The notes under the pieces are model-generated. The model was given only the letters and a program-made list of their open reading frames with translations, ran no database searches and was not told the DNA's origin. From Bordetella petrii (GTDB taxonomy: Bacteria > Pseudomonadota > Gammaproteobacteria > Burkholderiales > Burkholderiaceae_B): 64,000 nucleotides of DNA. The stretch lies in contig NC_010170.1 in NCBI RefSeq assembly GCF_000067205.1, forward strand, positions 4,464,001 to 4,528,000. The letters run 5' to 3'. Numbering within the stretch: position 1 is the stretch's first letter; each line of letters opens with the position of its first letter. The position numbers were made by a program, and so were the translations under genes. Shown here one piece after another: positions 35,526 through 45,130 of this stretch.

Positions 35526-37285
35526 AGAGATTTCTGCTCACCTGGTATGGAATCACCGATTTTCGCGCATCTCTGGGGTTTGAGAATACCGATGGCCCTA
35601 TTGCGAGCGCCCTTGCGGGCGCGTCCTACTCGGACATCATTATCCTGGGTTACACCCGGACGGATAATGATGCCAGCGAATTGATCGAGGCACAGAAGAC
35701 GTTCACGCTTGAATTGGCGTCAATACGAAGCATGGGGCAAGAGAAAGACTGGAAGCTTACTAATCAGTTTGTCTCCAGGTTCGCTAATACCTCTGTCGCA
35801 CATGAACATTTTGAAGCCTGGCTGAAAAAGAAAGCCGCCGCCCTGGGCTGCAACGCAAGGATCCGTTTAAATAGCGAGAAACTTTACCAGCTCAACGACA
35901 CCGAAGGTATTTACGCTAGCGCAATGCGGGCGCTGGATGGGGTTGAACAGGAGCCAGGTGAAAAGCTCGTCACGCTCTATCTCAGCCCAGGAACTCCGGT
36001 GATGGCCTTTGTCTGGGCGCTCGCGGCGCTGAGCTACCCTGAACTCAAAAAAAGACTCATAGCATCGTCCATCATTGGCAAAGCACCTGAAGTCATAGCG
36101 TTGCCTGCCGAGTGGCTTGAGCGACACAGCTCAAAACAGGCTGCGATCCGAGACATCTCCAACGGGTTCGATGTGACATTCCATCTTTTTGGTGAACAAC
36201 GGATGCCTGCCTTGTTGAGCATCCGGCAATTTGAGTCGGCGCATCACATTTTTGTCAACTCAAAAGACTTCCCTGCTGCATGTATGCGAACCTTTATTGG
36301 CTCTCGGGACCTGCATGAACTTACCGTTGACCCCTGGGATGATCGTGCTGTTCACGAACAAATCACCAAGCTGGCAAAGCAATTTCCAGAAAAAACACGA
36401 ATTGGAATCAATTTAACTGGCGGCACAAAACTGATGTTTGCTGGCGCGCTCTCTGCTGCGCGTGAACTGGGCGCTGTTCCGTTTTATTTTGATAGCAAGA
36501 ATCGTCACGTCACATTCATTGACAGTGTTCGGCGCGAAAAAATCAGGCAGATTGATTCAATCGAAACATTTTTGCGCCTGAATAGCGACGGATTGGAGAT
36601 TGCAGGCAGTTCCTTTATGAAGGATATATCGCCAAGTCGCCAACTTCTGACCAAGGCTCTTTGGTTGCATCGTGACAAGGTGCGTAGATTTTATAGAGAA
36701 CTTACCGACTATAACAATGCATTCAGGCCATTCGAGATTTGTCGTGACGGCTTCAATTTCAAGCTGGATGACATGGAGGCAGTATCCGTCCAGGGCTACG
36801 GATTGGATCTGAGATTTGAGAAATGGCCTGATTTCGCCAAATACCTATCTGGCGGCTGGTTCGAGGAGTTTGTTTATTTGCAGTGCGAACCCTACGAGGA
36901 TGCTGGCGTCATTCAAGACTTGCGCATCAATGTCAAGCTGAACTTGAATTTAGAAGAGTCAAAAGGCTATTCGAGCTTCGGTGTTGAATACAACGAGCTG
37001 GACATCACATTCACCGACGGTTATTCGCTTTATATCGTGGAATGCAAGGCGGGCAATGTAACGCAAGAGCAGATTATGAAGCTGCAGAACCTTGTGCGCT
37101 TCTACGGAGGAATTGAAGGTCGCGGTATCGTTGCCTGCTGTGTTCCGCCAAATACTGAGTCGGCCAAGAAAAAAATAAAAGATGCCAGACTGATGCTTTG
37201 GAGTGGTGCATCACTTTCTGAGCAGATAACGGCAATGATGAACAGCATCACTGAGCGGGCTGAAGCGAGTGAGGCAACGCCATGA
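35522..37285 (+). CDS. CARF-like sensor with C-terminal PD-(D/E)xK nuclease (Card1/DUF1887-like)
   Basis: The 587-residue protein shows two Rossmann-like halves. The first contains VTLYLSPGTPVMAFVWALAA at about residue 150, like the CARF domain of RtcR. The second contains IGINLTGGTKLMFAGALSAA at about 295, the signature loop of Card1/Can2-type CARF domains. The C-terminus has a PD-(D/E)xK core: VEYNELDITFTDGYSLYIVE followed by C-K-A-G (D near 491, E-x-K near 506). Known relatives are cyclic-oligoadenylate-activated nucleases of type III CRISPR systems. No CRISPR genes are present here, so a different signal source is implied. It overlaps the ATPase gene by 4 bp. Confidence 0.8.
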   Translation: MKRFLLTWYGITDFRASLGFENTDGPIASALAGASYSDIIILGYTRTDNDASELIEAQKTFTLELASIRSMGQEKDWKLTNQFVSRFANTSVAHEHFEAWLKKKAAALGCNARIRLNSEKLYQLNDTEGIYASAMRALDGVEQEPGEKLVTLYLSPGTPVMAFVWALAALSYPELKKRLIASSIIGKAPEVIALPAEWLERHSSKQAAIRDISNGFDVTFHLFGEQRMPALLSIRQFESAHHIFVNSKDFPAACMRTFIGSRDLHELTVDPWDDRAVHEQITKLAKQFPEKTRIGINLTGGTKLMFAGALSAARELGAVPFYFDSKNRHVTFIDSVRREKIRQIDSIETFLRLNSDGLEIAGSSFMKDISPSRQLLTKALWLHRDKVRRFYRELTDYNNAFRPFEICRDGFNFKLDDMEAVSVQGYGLDLRFEKWPDFAKYLSGGWFEEFVYLQCEPYEDAGVIQDLRINVKLNLNLEESKGYSSFGVEYNELDITFTDGYSLYIVECKAGNVTQEQIMKLQNLVRFYGGIEGRGIVACCVPPNTESAKKKIKDARLMLWSGASLSEQITAMMNSITERAEASEATP

Positions 37286-37770
37286 TGCTCCATTTGGTTT
37301 GCGACATCTCCGGCAGCATGAGTGAAGGAGGCAAGCCCTTCATCCTGCGAACCTTGGCCACGACCGTGGCGCAATGGGTGCGGCAAGGGTATGGAAAGGC
37401 GGAAATCCGCCTTTGTGCTTGGAGCAGCGAGGCACGCAGCATCCCGGACTGGAGCGTCACGGACGATCTCCCGGTCGAAATGCTGGTTTGCCATGGAAGC
37501 ACCAATGGCCAGGCGCTGGTTCAACTGCTGGGTAACGAGCCGGATGGAAAGGTTCTGATCCTCACGGATGGATTCTGGACAAGAGACGACGTGAAGACCC
37601 TGAGCCGCTGGCAGGAAGGTCTACCGCCGGACACGCTGCGCGTCATCCAAATCGGCGCGGATGCCAACCCACATCTTTCCAAGGGGCTCAAAGGCGCAAA
37701 GGTGTTTGCCGCAGAAGAAGTGCTCGCCGTACTCGATAACTGGCTGCAGGCGGATGAGGAATGGGCATGA
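37282..37770 (+). CDS. Second VWA-domain protein (TerY-type)
   Basis: The 162-residue protein is a minimal VWA domain with the MIDAS motif HLVCDISGSMSEGGKPFIL at about residues 4-22 and the aspartate in KVLILTDGFW. It is short for the family. It precedes the PP2C phosphatase and kinase genes with 4-bp overlaps, the gene order of the TerY-P triad (VWA-PP2C-kinase). In that triad the VWA protein is thought to present substrates or partners to the phospho-switch. Confidence 0.88.
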   Translation: MMLHLVCDISGSMSEGGKPFILRTLATTVAQWVRQGYGKAEIRLCAWSSEARSIPDWSVTDDLPVEMLVCHGSTNGQALVQLLGNEPDGKVLILTDGFWTRDDVKTLSRWQEGLPPDTLRVIQIGADANPHLSKGLKGAKVFAAEEVLAVLDNWLQADEEWA

Positions 37771-38483
37771 CGCTTTGGAAAAGTTTTGGGGCAAGCGTTC
37801 GCGGCCCGAGCCATATCGCCGAAGGTTTGCCAAATCAGGATGCATGGGCGAAGTTTCACCATGTTTGGGGTGATGGCATCGTCGTGTCCGACGGAGTTGG
37901 CTCCAAGCCCTTCTCCAGCTTCGGCAGCCATGCTGCCTGTCTCGCCGTCGAGTTCGCAGCCCGGGCTTGTTGCACCGGTGGTGAAATCGAACACAACGCG
38001 CTGTTTAGCAACATCCAAGCTAACTGGCTGAGGCTTGTCGCTCCGCTGGAACCTCGCGATTGCGCGGCCACCTGTCTCTTCGCACTACACCTGGATGGCG
38101 TAATCCACCTAGGGATGCTTGGCGACGGACTTGCCGCTATTGCCAAGTCCGATGGATCAGTGGTTTCGCTGTCGGAAAACAAGACGCAAGGCTTCTCCAA
38201 TATCACTACTGCGCTGTCCTCCAAGGTCTCCGCCAAAGACTGGCAGTATTTGTCGCTGCCGGGGGAGCAGTGCATCGCAGTATTGCTCTGCACCGATGGG
38301 GTGGCTGACGATTTGGATAACGCTGACGGGTTTGTGAGCAGTTTCGCCGAAACGCATCGAACCCTCGCACCGGTAAGTGCCAACCGGCGCATCCACGAGA
38401 TGCTCGAAAACTGGCCCACGCCCAAGCACAGCGACGATAAAACCCTCGCCTGCCTGTGCAGTGAGGAGGTTGCAGATGAGTAA
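37767..38483 (+). CDS. PP2C-family Ser/Thr protein phosphatase
   Basis: The 238-residue protein keeps the metal-binding aspartates of PPM/PP2C enzymes: EGLPNQDAW near residue 20, GIVVSDGVGSKPFSSFGSHA near 36, GMLGDGLAAIAKSD near 115, VLLCTDGVADDLDN near 175 and SDDKTLACL near the end. It should therefore be active. The start at 37767 forms an ATGA overlap with the VWA gene; an ATG two codons upstream is an alternative. It would reverse the phosphorylation made by the kinase encoded next. Confidence 0.92.
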   Translation: MTLWKSFGASVRGPSHIAEGLPNQDAWAKFHHVWGDGIVVSDGVGSKPFSSFGSHAACLAVEFAARACCTGGEIEHNALFSNIQANWLRLVAPLEPRDCAATCLFALHLDGVIHLGMLGDGLAAIAKSDGSVVSLSENKTQGFSNITTALSSKVSAKDWQYLSLPGEQCIAVLLCTDGVADDLDNADGFVSSFAETHRTLAPVSANRRIHEMLENWPTPKHSDDKTLACLCSEEVADE

Positions 38484-39819
38484 CGCCGAACACCAGGCTC
38501 TGAAGCCACTTGTGGATGAATACAACAATGTTCATCAGATGGCCGATGAGCTTGCGCGCGGTGGGCAAGGCGTGGTCTATCGCACCAAGGATGCGGATTT
38601 GGCCGTCAAGCAGCCGCTGGACGCTGCCGGCCAGCCGGACAAAAACGCCAATCTGCGCGAGCGCTTCCAGCACGTCCGCCTGTTGCCCATACCACGGCGC
38701 ATCCCCGTTTCCCTTCCACTCGCCATCCTGCGCGACGAGCCGGGCTATGTGATGCGTCTGTTGAACGGCATGAAGCCCTTCGCCAGTTTCGATTTGGACG
38801 GCAGAAGCAAAAAGAAGCTGGAAGATCAAAGCCAAGCCTTGCCCCAATGGCTGACGAAGATTCCTGACAAGGACCTGGCGCTGCGACTACTGCATTACGC
38901 ACAAACTGGCTCCACCCGCCGCCGTTCGCTCGCGCTTGCCAAGTGCGCTGCCATCCTCGCCCGCCTGCACAGCGCTGGACTGGTCTATGGCGACATTTCC
39001 ACCAACAACGCTTTCATTGGCGAAGACGACACCACCGATGTCTGGCTCATAGATGCCGACAATATGCGCCTGGAGTTACCCAGCGGCGGTGTGTCCGTCT
39101 ATACGCCGGGCTACGGTGCACCGGAGGTAGTGCAGGGCCGTGACCAATCCCGCCCGCGAACCGACTGCTGGGCTTTCGCTGTGATGACATTCAAGCTACT
39201 GGCGCTTTGCCACCCTTTCATTGGCAAGAAAGTACTGGAGCCCGAAGATGAAGAAGACGGCTGGGATGCCGACCCTGCGCCCAATGGCACTGCCACCGAT
39301 CTGAACGAACAGGCATTCGCTGGTTTCTTGCCTTTCGTGGATGACGAAGATGACGATTCCAACGAAGGAGTTGGAGGCCTGCCCCGTGTATTAGTCGCAA
39401 CAGAAGGATTACGCCGCCTGTTTCAGGAAACTTTCGGTGCAGGACGTGAACTGCCGCACCGCCGCCCGACAATGGCGTTCTGGACATTGGAGCTTGCGAG
39501 GGCGGCGGATCAGTCGCTGGATTGCCTCGAATGTGGCATGAGCCATTTCGCCGATGAATACGCGCAATGCCCGTATTGTGGCGCGGCGCGCCCGGCTTTC
39601 ATTCGCGTCAAAACGCCACGTTGGGAAATCCTGATTCCTGGTGGTGCCACGGAGTTCAGATTGCCGCAGCGGCTTTTTCACCCGTTTTCATTCGAGTATT
39701 TCGATAACACAGCATACGAAGCCATGCTGAACTGCGCGGCCAAAACCGCAGTCCCCGTGCGGGGCACGCTGCCTTTCCCGGACAACCTCACCTTTGAGTT
39801 CGTGGAGGGCTGCAAATGA
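38476..39819 (+). CDS. Ser/Thr protein kinase with C-terminal zinc ribbon
   Basis: The 447-residue protein has a glycine loop LARGGQGVVYRT (about 26-37), a catalytic lysine in LAVKQ (about 45), a catalytic loop LVYGDISTNNAFIGED at about 169 (HRD replaced by YGD, with D and N kept) and D-A-D in WLIDADNMRL at about 193 in place of DFG. A YTPGYGAPE activation segment follows. A zinc ribbon, CLECGMSHFADEYAQCPYCG, lies at about 349-368. Key residues support activity. Kinases of this divergent type accompany VWA and PP2C proteins in TerY-P triads. It overlaps PP2C by 8 bp and the helicase by 4 bp. Confidence 0.9.
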   Translation: MSNAEHQALKPLVDEYNNVHQMADELARGGQGVVYRTKDADLAVKQPLDAAGQPDKNANLRERFQHVRLLPIPRRIPVSLPLAILRDEPGYVMRLLNGMKPFASFDLDGRSKKKLEDQSQALPQWLTKIPDKDLALRLLHYAQTGSTRRRSLALAKCAAILARLHSAGLVYGDISTNNAFIGEDDTTDVWLIDADNMRLELPSGGVSVYTPGYGAPEVVQGRDQSRPRTDCWAFAVMTFKLLALCHPFIGKKVLEPEDEEDGWDADPAPNGTATDLNEQAFAGFLPFVDDEDDDSNEGVGGLPRVLVATEGLRRLFQETFGAGRELPHRRPTMAFWTLELARAADQSLDCLECGMSHFADEYAQCPYCGAARPAFIRVKTPRWEILIPGGATEFRLPQRLFHPFSFEYFDNTAYEAMLNCAAKTAVPVRGTLPFPDNLTFEFVEGCK

Positions 39820-42800
39820 AGTTTCAGGACATTCCTGTCAACATCATAACTGTCCGCATCAAGCGGTCTGACAATGTCGAAGCCCTGCAAGAGCAGCCAG
39901 TATTCTCGGTAGAGGCCAGCCTATCCCGCGCAGATGAATTTGAAATCCGCCTGAGAGACGCGGTTGTTTTCGTTCGCCCCGTCGCGGCTGTTGACATCCG
40001 CCGCCTCAACGCTGAACTTGCCAGTGGGCGTTCCCTGCTTGCACAACTTGAAAACCCTGCCGCCGATGGCAGCATCGAGCTGAAGATCGGTTTTTTCACC
40101 GGCGTCTGCCTGGAAATGGGCGATGTTGAAATCGGTGTGGATGAGTATGTGCAAGAAAAGATGCGGACGAAGGGTGAGGCACTTTACAAGAGGCTGGGCG
40201 AACTTTGCTGCTTCCAACAGGGAAACGACGCATTTTTCTTCCTGACTGCTGGCCCGGCGATTGATGAAGAACTGAAACCTGTCGGCGAGGACACGCCACG
40301 CGATGCAGCTGCGGAGCCGACCCGAATAAACGCTTTCTGTGTTACTGGCGAAGGTATCCGCTTCATTGCCACCGAAAAAGCAATGCCAGGCGGCCAAACT
40401 ATCTACATCGCCACCCGTCTAACCAAGCCAAAGAAGGAACCTGACCGCACCTTACGCCTGGCCAAAGGTCGGCTGCGTTTTGTGGACTGGACACAGGCGG
40501 GACAAGTGCAAATTCTTGCCAAAGCGCAAATGACAGCACTCACTCAGGACGATGGAAGCTATCTGAAAAAGTGGGACGAGTTTGGTGAGGTTGAAGGTGA
40601 ACTGCTGCTCAAGCAAGCACGCGAAGTGGGTGCTTTGCAATTCACGGAGATGGTGCCGAAACGGGATGGAACTGTCGGAGTTCGTATTGCGCAGGCATCA
40701 GATTCTGCGTGGGGCGCACTGAGACAAGGCGCAGTACCTGAAGTTGAACTGGTGGACGAGTTGCCGGACTACTTGCAGGATGAAAACCTGAGCTTCACGG
40801 ATTTTGCGAGAGGGATCGAAAAAAAGGAGGGGGAACACAGCAAGCTCGGTGAAAAACGCGAGCTGCGCGAGAAAAATACCTATTTCAGTGTCGCAGAGTT
40901 TGACGAGGAAACTCGCGTACTCACGCTTAAAGCCGAGGCTCTACCCAAGGAATTCGGCACGCTCATCCTGTCGCTGGCGGGCGAATCTGCTCAGATCAAG
41001 CGCCGCATGGCCGCCCGTCAAGCCATTCTGGAAGGCCGTGCCGCCAACCCCCAGCTTGGGCTGTTGATTGAGGCGCAGGGGCGAATCACACAGATCCGGC
41101 CATCGCAAAAAGTTCAACCGCTCACGGCCTTCGTTCGCAACAAGGTCTTTCGCAATCCGCCCACCGTCATGCAGGAAAAGGCCATCGAGGCCGCCCTAAA
41201 AACGCCAGATATAGCGTTGATCCAAGGCCCGCCCGGTACCGGCAAGACCACCGTCATCGCTGCCATTCTGGAGCGCCTGAACGAGATGGCCGACAAGCGC
41301 GGCGCGAGCATCAAAGGCCAAATTCTGTTGACAGGCTTTCAGCACGATGCGGTGGAAAACATGATCGAGCGGCTCTCGCTCAATAGCCTGCCCGTGCCGA
41401 AATTCGGCAAACGGTCTGGCGCGACGGAAGACGATCTCAGCACCTTCGAGCGCAATCTTGAGGATTGGTGTTCAAAGTTGGCCGCCGAACTACGTGAACG
41501 AAACCCACAGATTGCCGAAGTTGAGCAGGAACGGGAAATAAAAAACCTGTGCCTGCAATATGTCCAAGCCCCGTCACGCGTGCTGGCCGCCAGCCTTGCT
41601 AGGAAAATCGCAGCGCTCGGCAGTGTAATTCTTGGCGAAGACGGCGCTCGACGGTCGACGAATTTGGCGAAAAAGCTCGCGCACGAGGAAAACCTCAACG
41701 ATGGCTCCACCCAATGGCTTGATGCAGCGCGCCGTCTGCGCGTTCGCCATGAAAGCTTTTCTGACGACGGGCCAGAAAGGGCGATGGACGCACTGGATGA
41801 CCTGCGTGATGTGCTTGAAGAAGACGAACGCAAACTGCTGGACAAAGCCAGTCTGTGGCGCAATGAAGATGGCCCAGCGCCATTTTTGGACAACCTGGTC
41901 GCGTTGAAAAAGAGGCTCCTCGCCCGGTTCACCGCTCCACCGATTCTTCGCGTGGAAAAGCAGAACGACGCAGTGCTTGCATTGGCAGAATTCGCCATAC
42001 AACGCATCAAAAACGCCGAGTATTCGGCTAAGGATAAAAAATCTGCTGCGCTGGCCGAGTTTCTAGCCGAACTGGAAGGCAACCCCTATGGCATGGTAGA
42101 TGCCCTGTCCGAATACAGTTTTGCCTTTGCCGCCACCAGCCAGCAGAGCGTCAATCGTGCAATGCAAAAACGCAAAGGGCTTGTCGGGCGCGATGTCAAT
42201 CAAAACCAGAAAGGCATGGAATACGAATATGTCATCGTGGACGAAGCCGCCCGTGTCTCGCCTCGTGATTTGATGGTGGCTATGGCGCAAGGCAAGCGCA
42301 TTATTCTGGTCGGCGACCATCGACAATTGCCGCACATCATTGACGAAGAGGTGGCTCGCCAGATGGAGGAAGGCGAAACGGGTGAGGACGAAAATGACTG
42401 GCTAAAAAAATCCATGTTTCAGTATTTGTTCTCCGAGCGTTTAAAAACACTGGACAAGAACTTCCCAATTATCGACAGCACCACTGGCCGCGTTACACCA
42501 CGTTGCATCACGCTGGACAAGCAATACCGCATGCATCCGCTGCTGGGCAGCTTTATCAGTAGAAATTTCTATGAACGCTTCGACCCGGAGGAGCAATTTG
42601 GCTCCGGGCGACCAGCAAGCGATTTCGCCCATGATCTGCCAGGCACGAACGGCAAGTCTGCCGTTTGGATGGATGTACCAGCACAAAGAGGAAAACATCA
42701 AAAGGACGGAACCAGTTGGACGCGCCCCGCAGAAGTCACTGTCATCGCTCGCCAGTTACAGGCGTGGATGAGTTCGGATGCAGGGAAAGATCTCTCCTTC

Positions 42801-43196
42801 GGTGTTATTTCATTTTATAAGGCGCAGGCCGACAGCATCAGGGAACAACTCAAAAGGAAATTCGGCGGGATCGTGAACGATGACAAGCAACTGCGTGTTG
42901 GAACGGTGGACTCTTTCCAAGGCATGGAATTCGATGTCGTCTTCCTCTCAATGGTGCGAACCTTGCCGCAAAACTGGCAGCCAAAGGATGATGACCGCGA
43001 CAAACAAGCTAGAGCGCTGTTTGGCCATCTCTGTCTTTACAACCGTCTGAATGTCGCCATGAGCCGTCAGAAGAAGCTGCTGGTGGTCGTTGGAGATACG
43101 GGGTTGCTACAAAGTGAACTCGCGAAGGAGTTCGTGCCTGGACTGGTGGATTTCCTTCAGATATGCCGCGAGCAAGGGGTGATGCTGCCATGTTGA
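39816..43196 (+). CDS. Upf1/DNA2-like superfamily 1 helicase
   Basis: The 1,126-residue protein has an uncharacterised N-terminal region of about 450 residues, then SF1B helicase motifs: Walker A ALIQGPPGTGKTTVIAAI at about 466, motif Ib LLTGFQHDAVENMIERL, motif II YVIVDEAARVSPRD at about 806, motif III LVGDHRQLPHII, and the late motifs LDKQYRMHP, TVDSFQGMEFDVVFLS at about 1029 and YNRLNVAMSRQK. A long helical insertion separates motifs Ib and II. Such helicases unwind or translocate on DNA or RNA. It is a partner of TerY-P sets in known operons; the substrate is unknown. Confidence 0.92.
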   Translation: MKFQDIPVNIITVRIKRSDNVEALQEQPVFSVEASLSRADEFEIRLRDAVVFVRPVAAVDIRRLNAELASGRSLLAQLENPAADGSIELKIGFFTGVCLEMGDVEIGVDEYVQEKMRTKGEALYKRLGELCCFQQGNDAFFFLTAGPAIDEELKPVGEDTPRDAAAEPTRINAFCVTGEGIRFIATEKAMPGGQTIYIATRLTKPKKEPDRTLRLAKGRLRFVDWTQAGQVQILAKAQMTALTQDDGSYLKKWDEFGEVEGELLLKQAREVGALQFTEMVPKRDGTVGVRIAQASDSAWGALRQGAVPEVELVDELPDYLQDENLSFTDFARGIEKKEGEHSKLGEKRELREKNTYFSVAEFDEETRVLTLKAEALPKEFGTLILSLAGESAQIKRRMAARQAILEGRAANPQLGLLIEAQGRITQIRPSQKVQPLTAFVRNKVFRNPPTVMQEKAIEAALKTPDIALIQGPPGTGKTTVIAAILERLNEMADKRGASIKGQILLTGFQHDAVENMIERLSLNSLPVPKFGKRSGATEDDLSTFERNLEDWCSKLAAELRERNPQIAEVEQEREIKNLCLQYVQAPSRVLAASLARKIAALGSVILGEDGARRSTNLAKKLAHEENLNDGSTQWLDAARRLRVRHESFSDDGPERAMDALDDLRDVLEEDERKLLDKASLWRNEDGPAPFLDNLVALKKRLLARFTAPPILRVEKQNDAVLALAEFAIQRIKNAEYSAKDKKSAALAEFLAELEGNPYGMVDALSEYSFAFAATSQQSVNRAMQKRKGLVGRDVNQNQKGMEYEYVIVDEAARVSPRDLMVAMAQGKRIILVGDHRQLPHIIDEEVARQMEEGETGEDENDWLKKSMFQYLFSERLKTLDKNFPIIDSTTGRVTPRCITLDKQYRMHPLLGSFISRNFYERFDPEEQFGSGRPASDFAHDLPGTNGKSAVWMDVPAQRGKHQKDGTSWTRPAEVTVIARQLQAWMSSDAGKDLSFGVISFYKAQADSIREQLKRKFGGIVNDDKQLRVGTVDSFQGMEFDVVFLSMVRTLPQNWQPKDDDRDKQARALFGHLCLYNRLNVAMSRQKKLLVVVGDTGLLQSELAKEFVPGLVDFLQICREQGVMLPC

Positions 43197-45130
43197 GGCT
43201 CCTTGATTACGGCAAACCTGCCCCCTTCGGTGAGACCATCGGTAGGCCGCGCCACCTTGCGTGGCCGCTGAACGCATACCGCGTGACCTTGCCCAGAGTT
43301 CTTGACGATGGCAATGGCTTGAACGCATTTGAGCGTGTCATCCTGAAACTACTCGACGCTGCCGGTCGTATGGATGCCGATGCGCTGGCGGCTGAAACCC
43401 GCATCCCACTCGATTTGGTCAAGAGCGTTCTGCTTCGTTTGCAAGACAAGGACTTGATTGACGAACACAATGCCGTCATTGAGCGGGAGCGTGAAGATGA
43501 GCGCGCGCCGGTGTTTGTCACTGCGCTGGTCTTTCGCGAACTCGCCACCGGGAGAATTCTGCCTTTTCTGCATCGGCTGGACGACACAAACCCCATGCGG
43601 AAAAAGGAATGCGAGGACAAAGACTTCCGGGTAATCCGCTGGGATGGTGACCGCAGAAAAGCGATACCAGCGCCGCGTGATGTAATCAGAACTTTGCGCG
43701 CCATGAAAAAGCGTTCGTCTGCGTTCGGCCAGGACAGCAAGATGCCCGCAGTCCAACAGATCACGATAGTCGCCGAGCCCGAGCTGCTTCACCTTGACTG
43801 CCCTATCGCCATCCAGAAAAGCGATGGCGAGTTCCGTATAGCTGACCCGTTCGGCAACGGTTTCTCCTTGATTCTCGAAAATGCGTTCGAGAAACTTTTG
43901 GAGCAGGATGAAAGCCTCAGCAAGTGGCTGCATGGTTGGAAACAGTCATTAAGCACTCCTCGTCCAGAAAAGCAGGATGCCACGCCAAAAGAGCCGTTCG
44001 ACAACGATGCCAACCGGCAACGCTACCCGAAGCTCGTCGCCAATTTGCGCCCCTTGCGGAATAGCCCGTTCCGCTCCATCGCCCAAATCCATGCCGCAAT
44101 CGAATGGGCGCTGTTCTATACCTGCTGCCGCAGACCGGTTGATTCCGTTATTGCAAGGCTGAAATTCACTACGCAAGACCAACACGCAGCCCTGCTTGAG
44201 CAGGCCGCGAAAGCCCTCGGTCTTGAGCAGCCGCCGATTGGCTTCAGGCCGATTCGGGAAGGTAAGCTGCGGGAATTTGAGGACGGCGGCGCGTTCCAAG
44301 AGACGGTTCTTGCCATAGCTTTGCTTCAAGCGCAAGACGACGCTTTGCATCCCTTGCGCCGTGTTGCGGCCGCGTATTCAGACCTCATCACTCGCCTGTT
44401 CGCTATCAACGCCAAACGCAACGAGAAGGGCCACGGCAAGGGCGGCGCAGACGCACCGCAGCAGGCACTAACTGACGATTCGTTCATGCGCGAAGTCGTT
44501 CATGCGCTTGTGCCAGGCATCGTGTTTACCGACACGCCTCCTACCGCGCCAGACAAGGACGAGCAGGGTGATGCACTGCTGGATGCCCGCACTAGCATTC
44601 AGGAGGAGTTCGGCCACCAGTTGTTCAACCGCCTGGGCGCAAACTTGCAAGACCGGCTGGTTCACGCGGAACGTTTTTTCCAGTCTTGCCATGACGGGGA
44701 TGACGCTTTGGCCTATGTCCGCGACCTTTATGCCGCAATCCAGTCATCATTTGAGAGAGCTTTGACAGGCAGGCTGCCGTCCGATACCAGTGACGCGCAG
44801 CTCAAAGACACGGCTGAACGCAAGGCTGTTGAGGCTGGTTTCTGCGAAGGCTTGTCGGAGAGCCTGCGAACCGTCAAAACATCCGCTGTGCGCCAGGCAT
44901 TGCAAGGCGGCAGCCAAACGCTCGGGGCTTGCGTTCTTGCATGGCTGCTGGTGAGCGATGCTGATGAACTTGCCGCAATTCATGACACGCAGCCGTCCTT
45001 GATCGGCGATATGGCAAACCTTATCGCTCGGCGTGGGCATGGCAACGAGCCGCTGCCATTGCCCAAAGAGAACATCGCACAGCTTCGCAAAGCTGCTTTC
45101 ACAACTATCAGAACACTTATGGAATCTTGA
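43190..45130 (+). CDS. Protein of unknown function with N-terminal winged-helix region
   Basis: The 646-residue protein has no recognised family. Residues of about 40-90 (LNAFERVILKLLDAAGRMDA, then AAETRIPLDLVKSVLLRLQD) look like a winged-helix domain. The rest is mainly helical, with a His/Lys/Gly-rich linker (NEKGHGKGGADAPQQ) at about 413. The start at 43190 overlaps the helicase stop by 7 bp. The conserved coupling with helicase and AAA+ genes points to a structural or DNA-binding subunit; this is inference. Confidence 0.7.
   Translation: MLRLLDYGKPAPFGETIGRPRHLAWPLNAYRVTLPRVLDDGNGLNAFERVILKLLDAAGRMDADALAAETRIPLDLVKSVLLRLQDKDLIDEHNAVIEREREDERAPVFVTALVFRELATGRILPFLHRLDDTNPMRKKECEDKDFRVIRWDGDRRKAIPAPRDVIRTLRAMKKRSSAFGQDSKMPAVQQITIVAEPELLHLDCPIAIQKSDGEFRIADPFGNGFSLILENAFEKLLEQDESLSKWLHGWKQSLSTPRPEKQDATPKEPFDNDANRQRYPKLVANLRPLRNSPFRSIAQIHAAIEWALFYTCCRRPVDSVIARLKFTTQDQHAALLEQAAKALGLEQPPIGFRPIREGKLREFEDGGAFQETVLAIALLQAQDDALHPLRRVAAAYSDLITRLFAINAKRNEKGHGKGGADAPQQALTDDSFMREVVHALVPGIVFTDTPPTAPDKDEQGDALLDARTSIQEEFGHQLFNRLGANLQDRLVHAERFFQSCHDGDDALAYVRDLYAAIQSSFERALTGRLPSDTSDAQLKDTAERKAVEAGFCEGLSESLRTVKTSAVRQALQGGSQTLGACVLAWLLVSDADELAAIHDTQPSLIGDMANLIARRGHGNEPLPLPKENIAQLRKAAFTTIRTLMES

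Noticed and set aside
35522..37285. CRISPR-Cas accessory locus around the CARF-like nuclease
   Set aside because: No array, Cas protein or nucleotide cyclase was recognised in the window.
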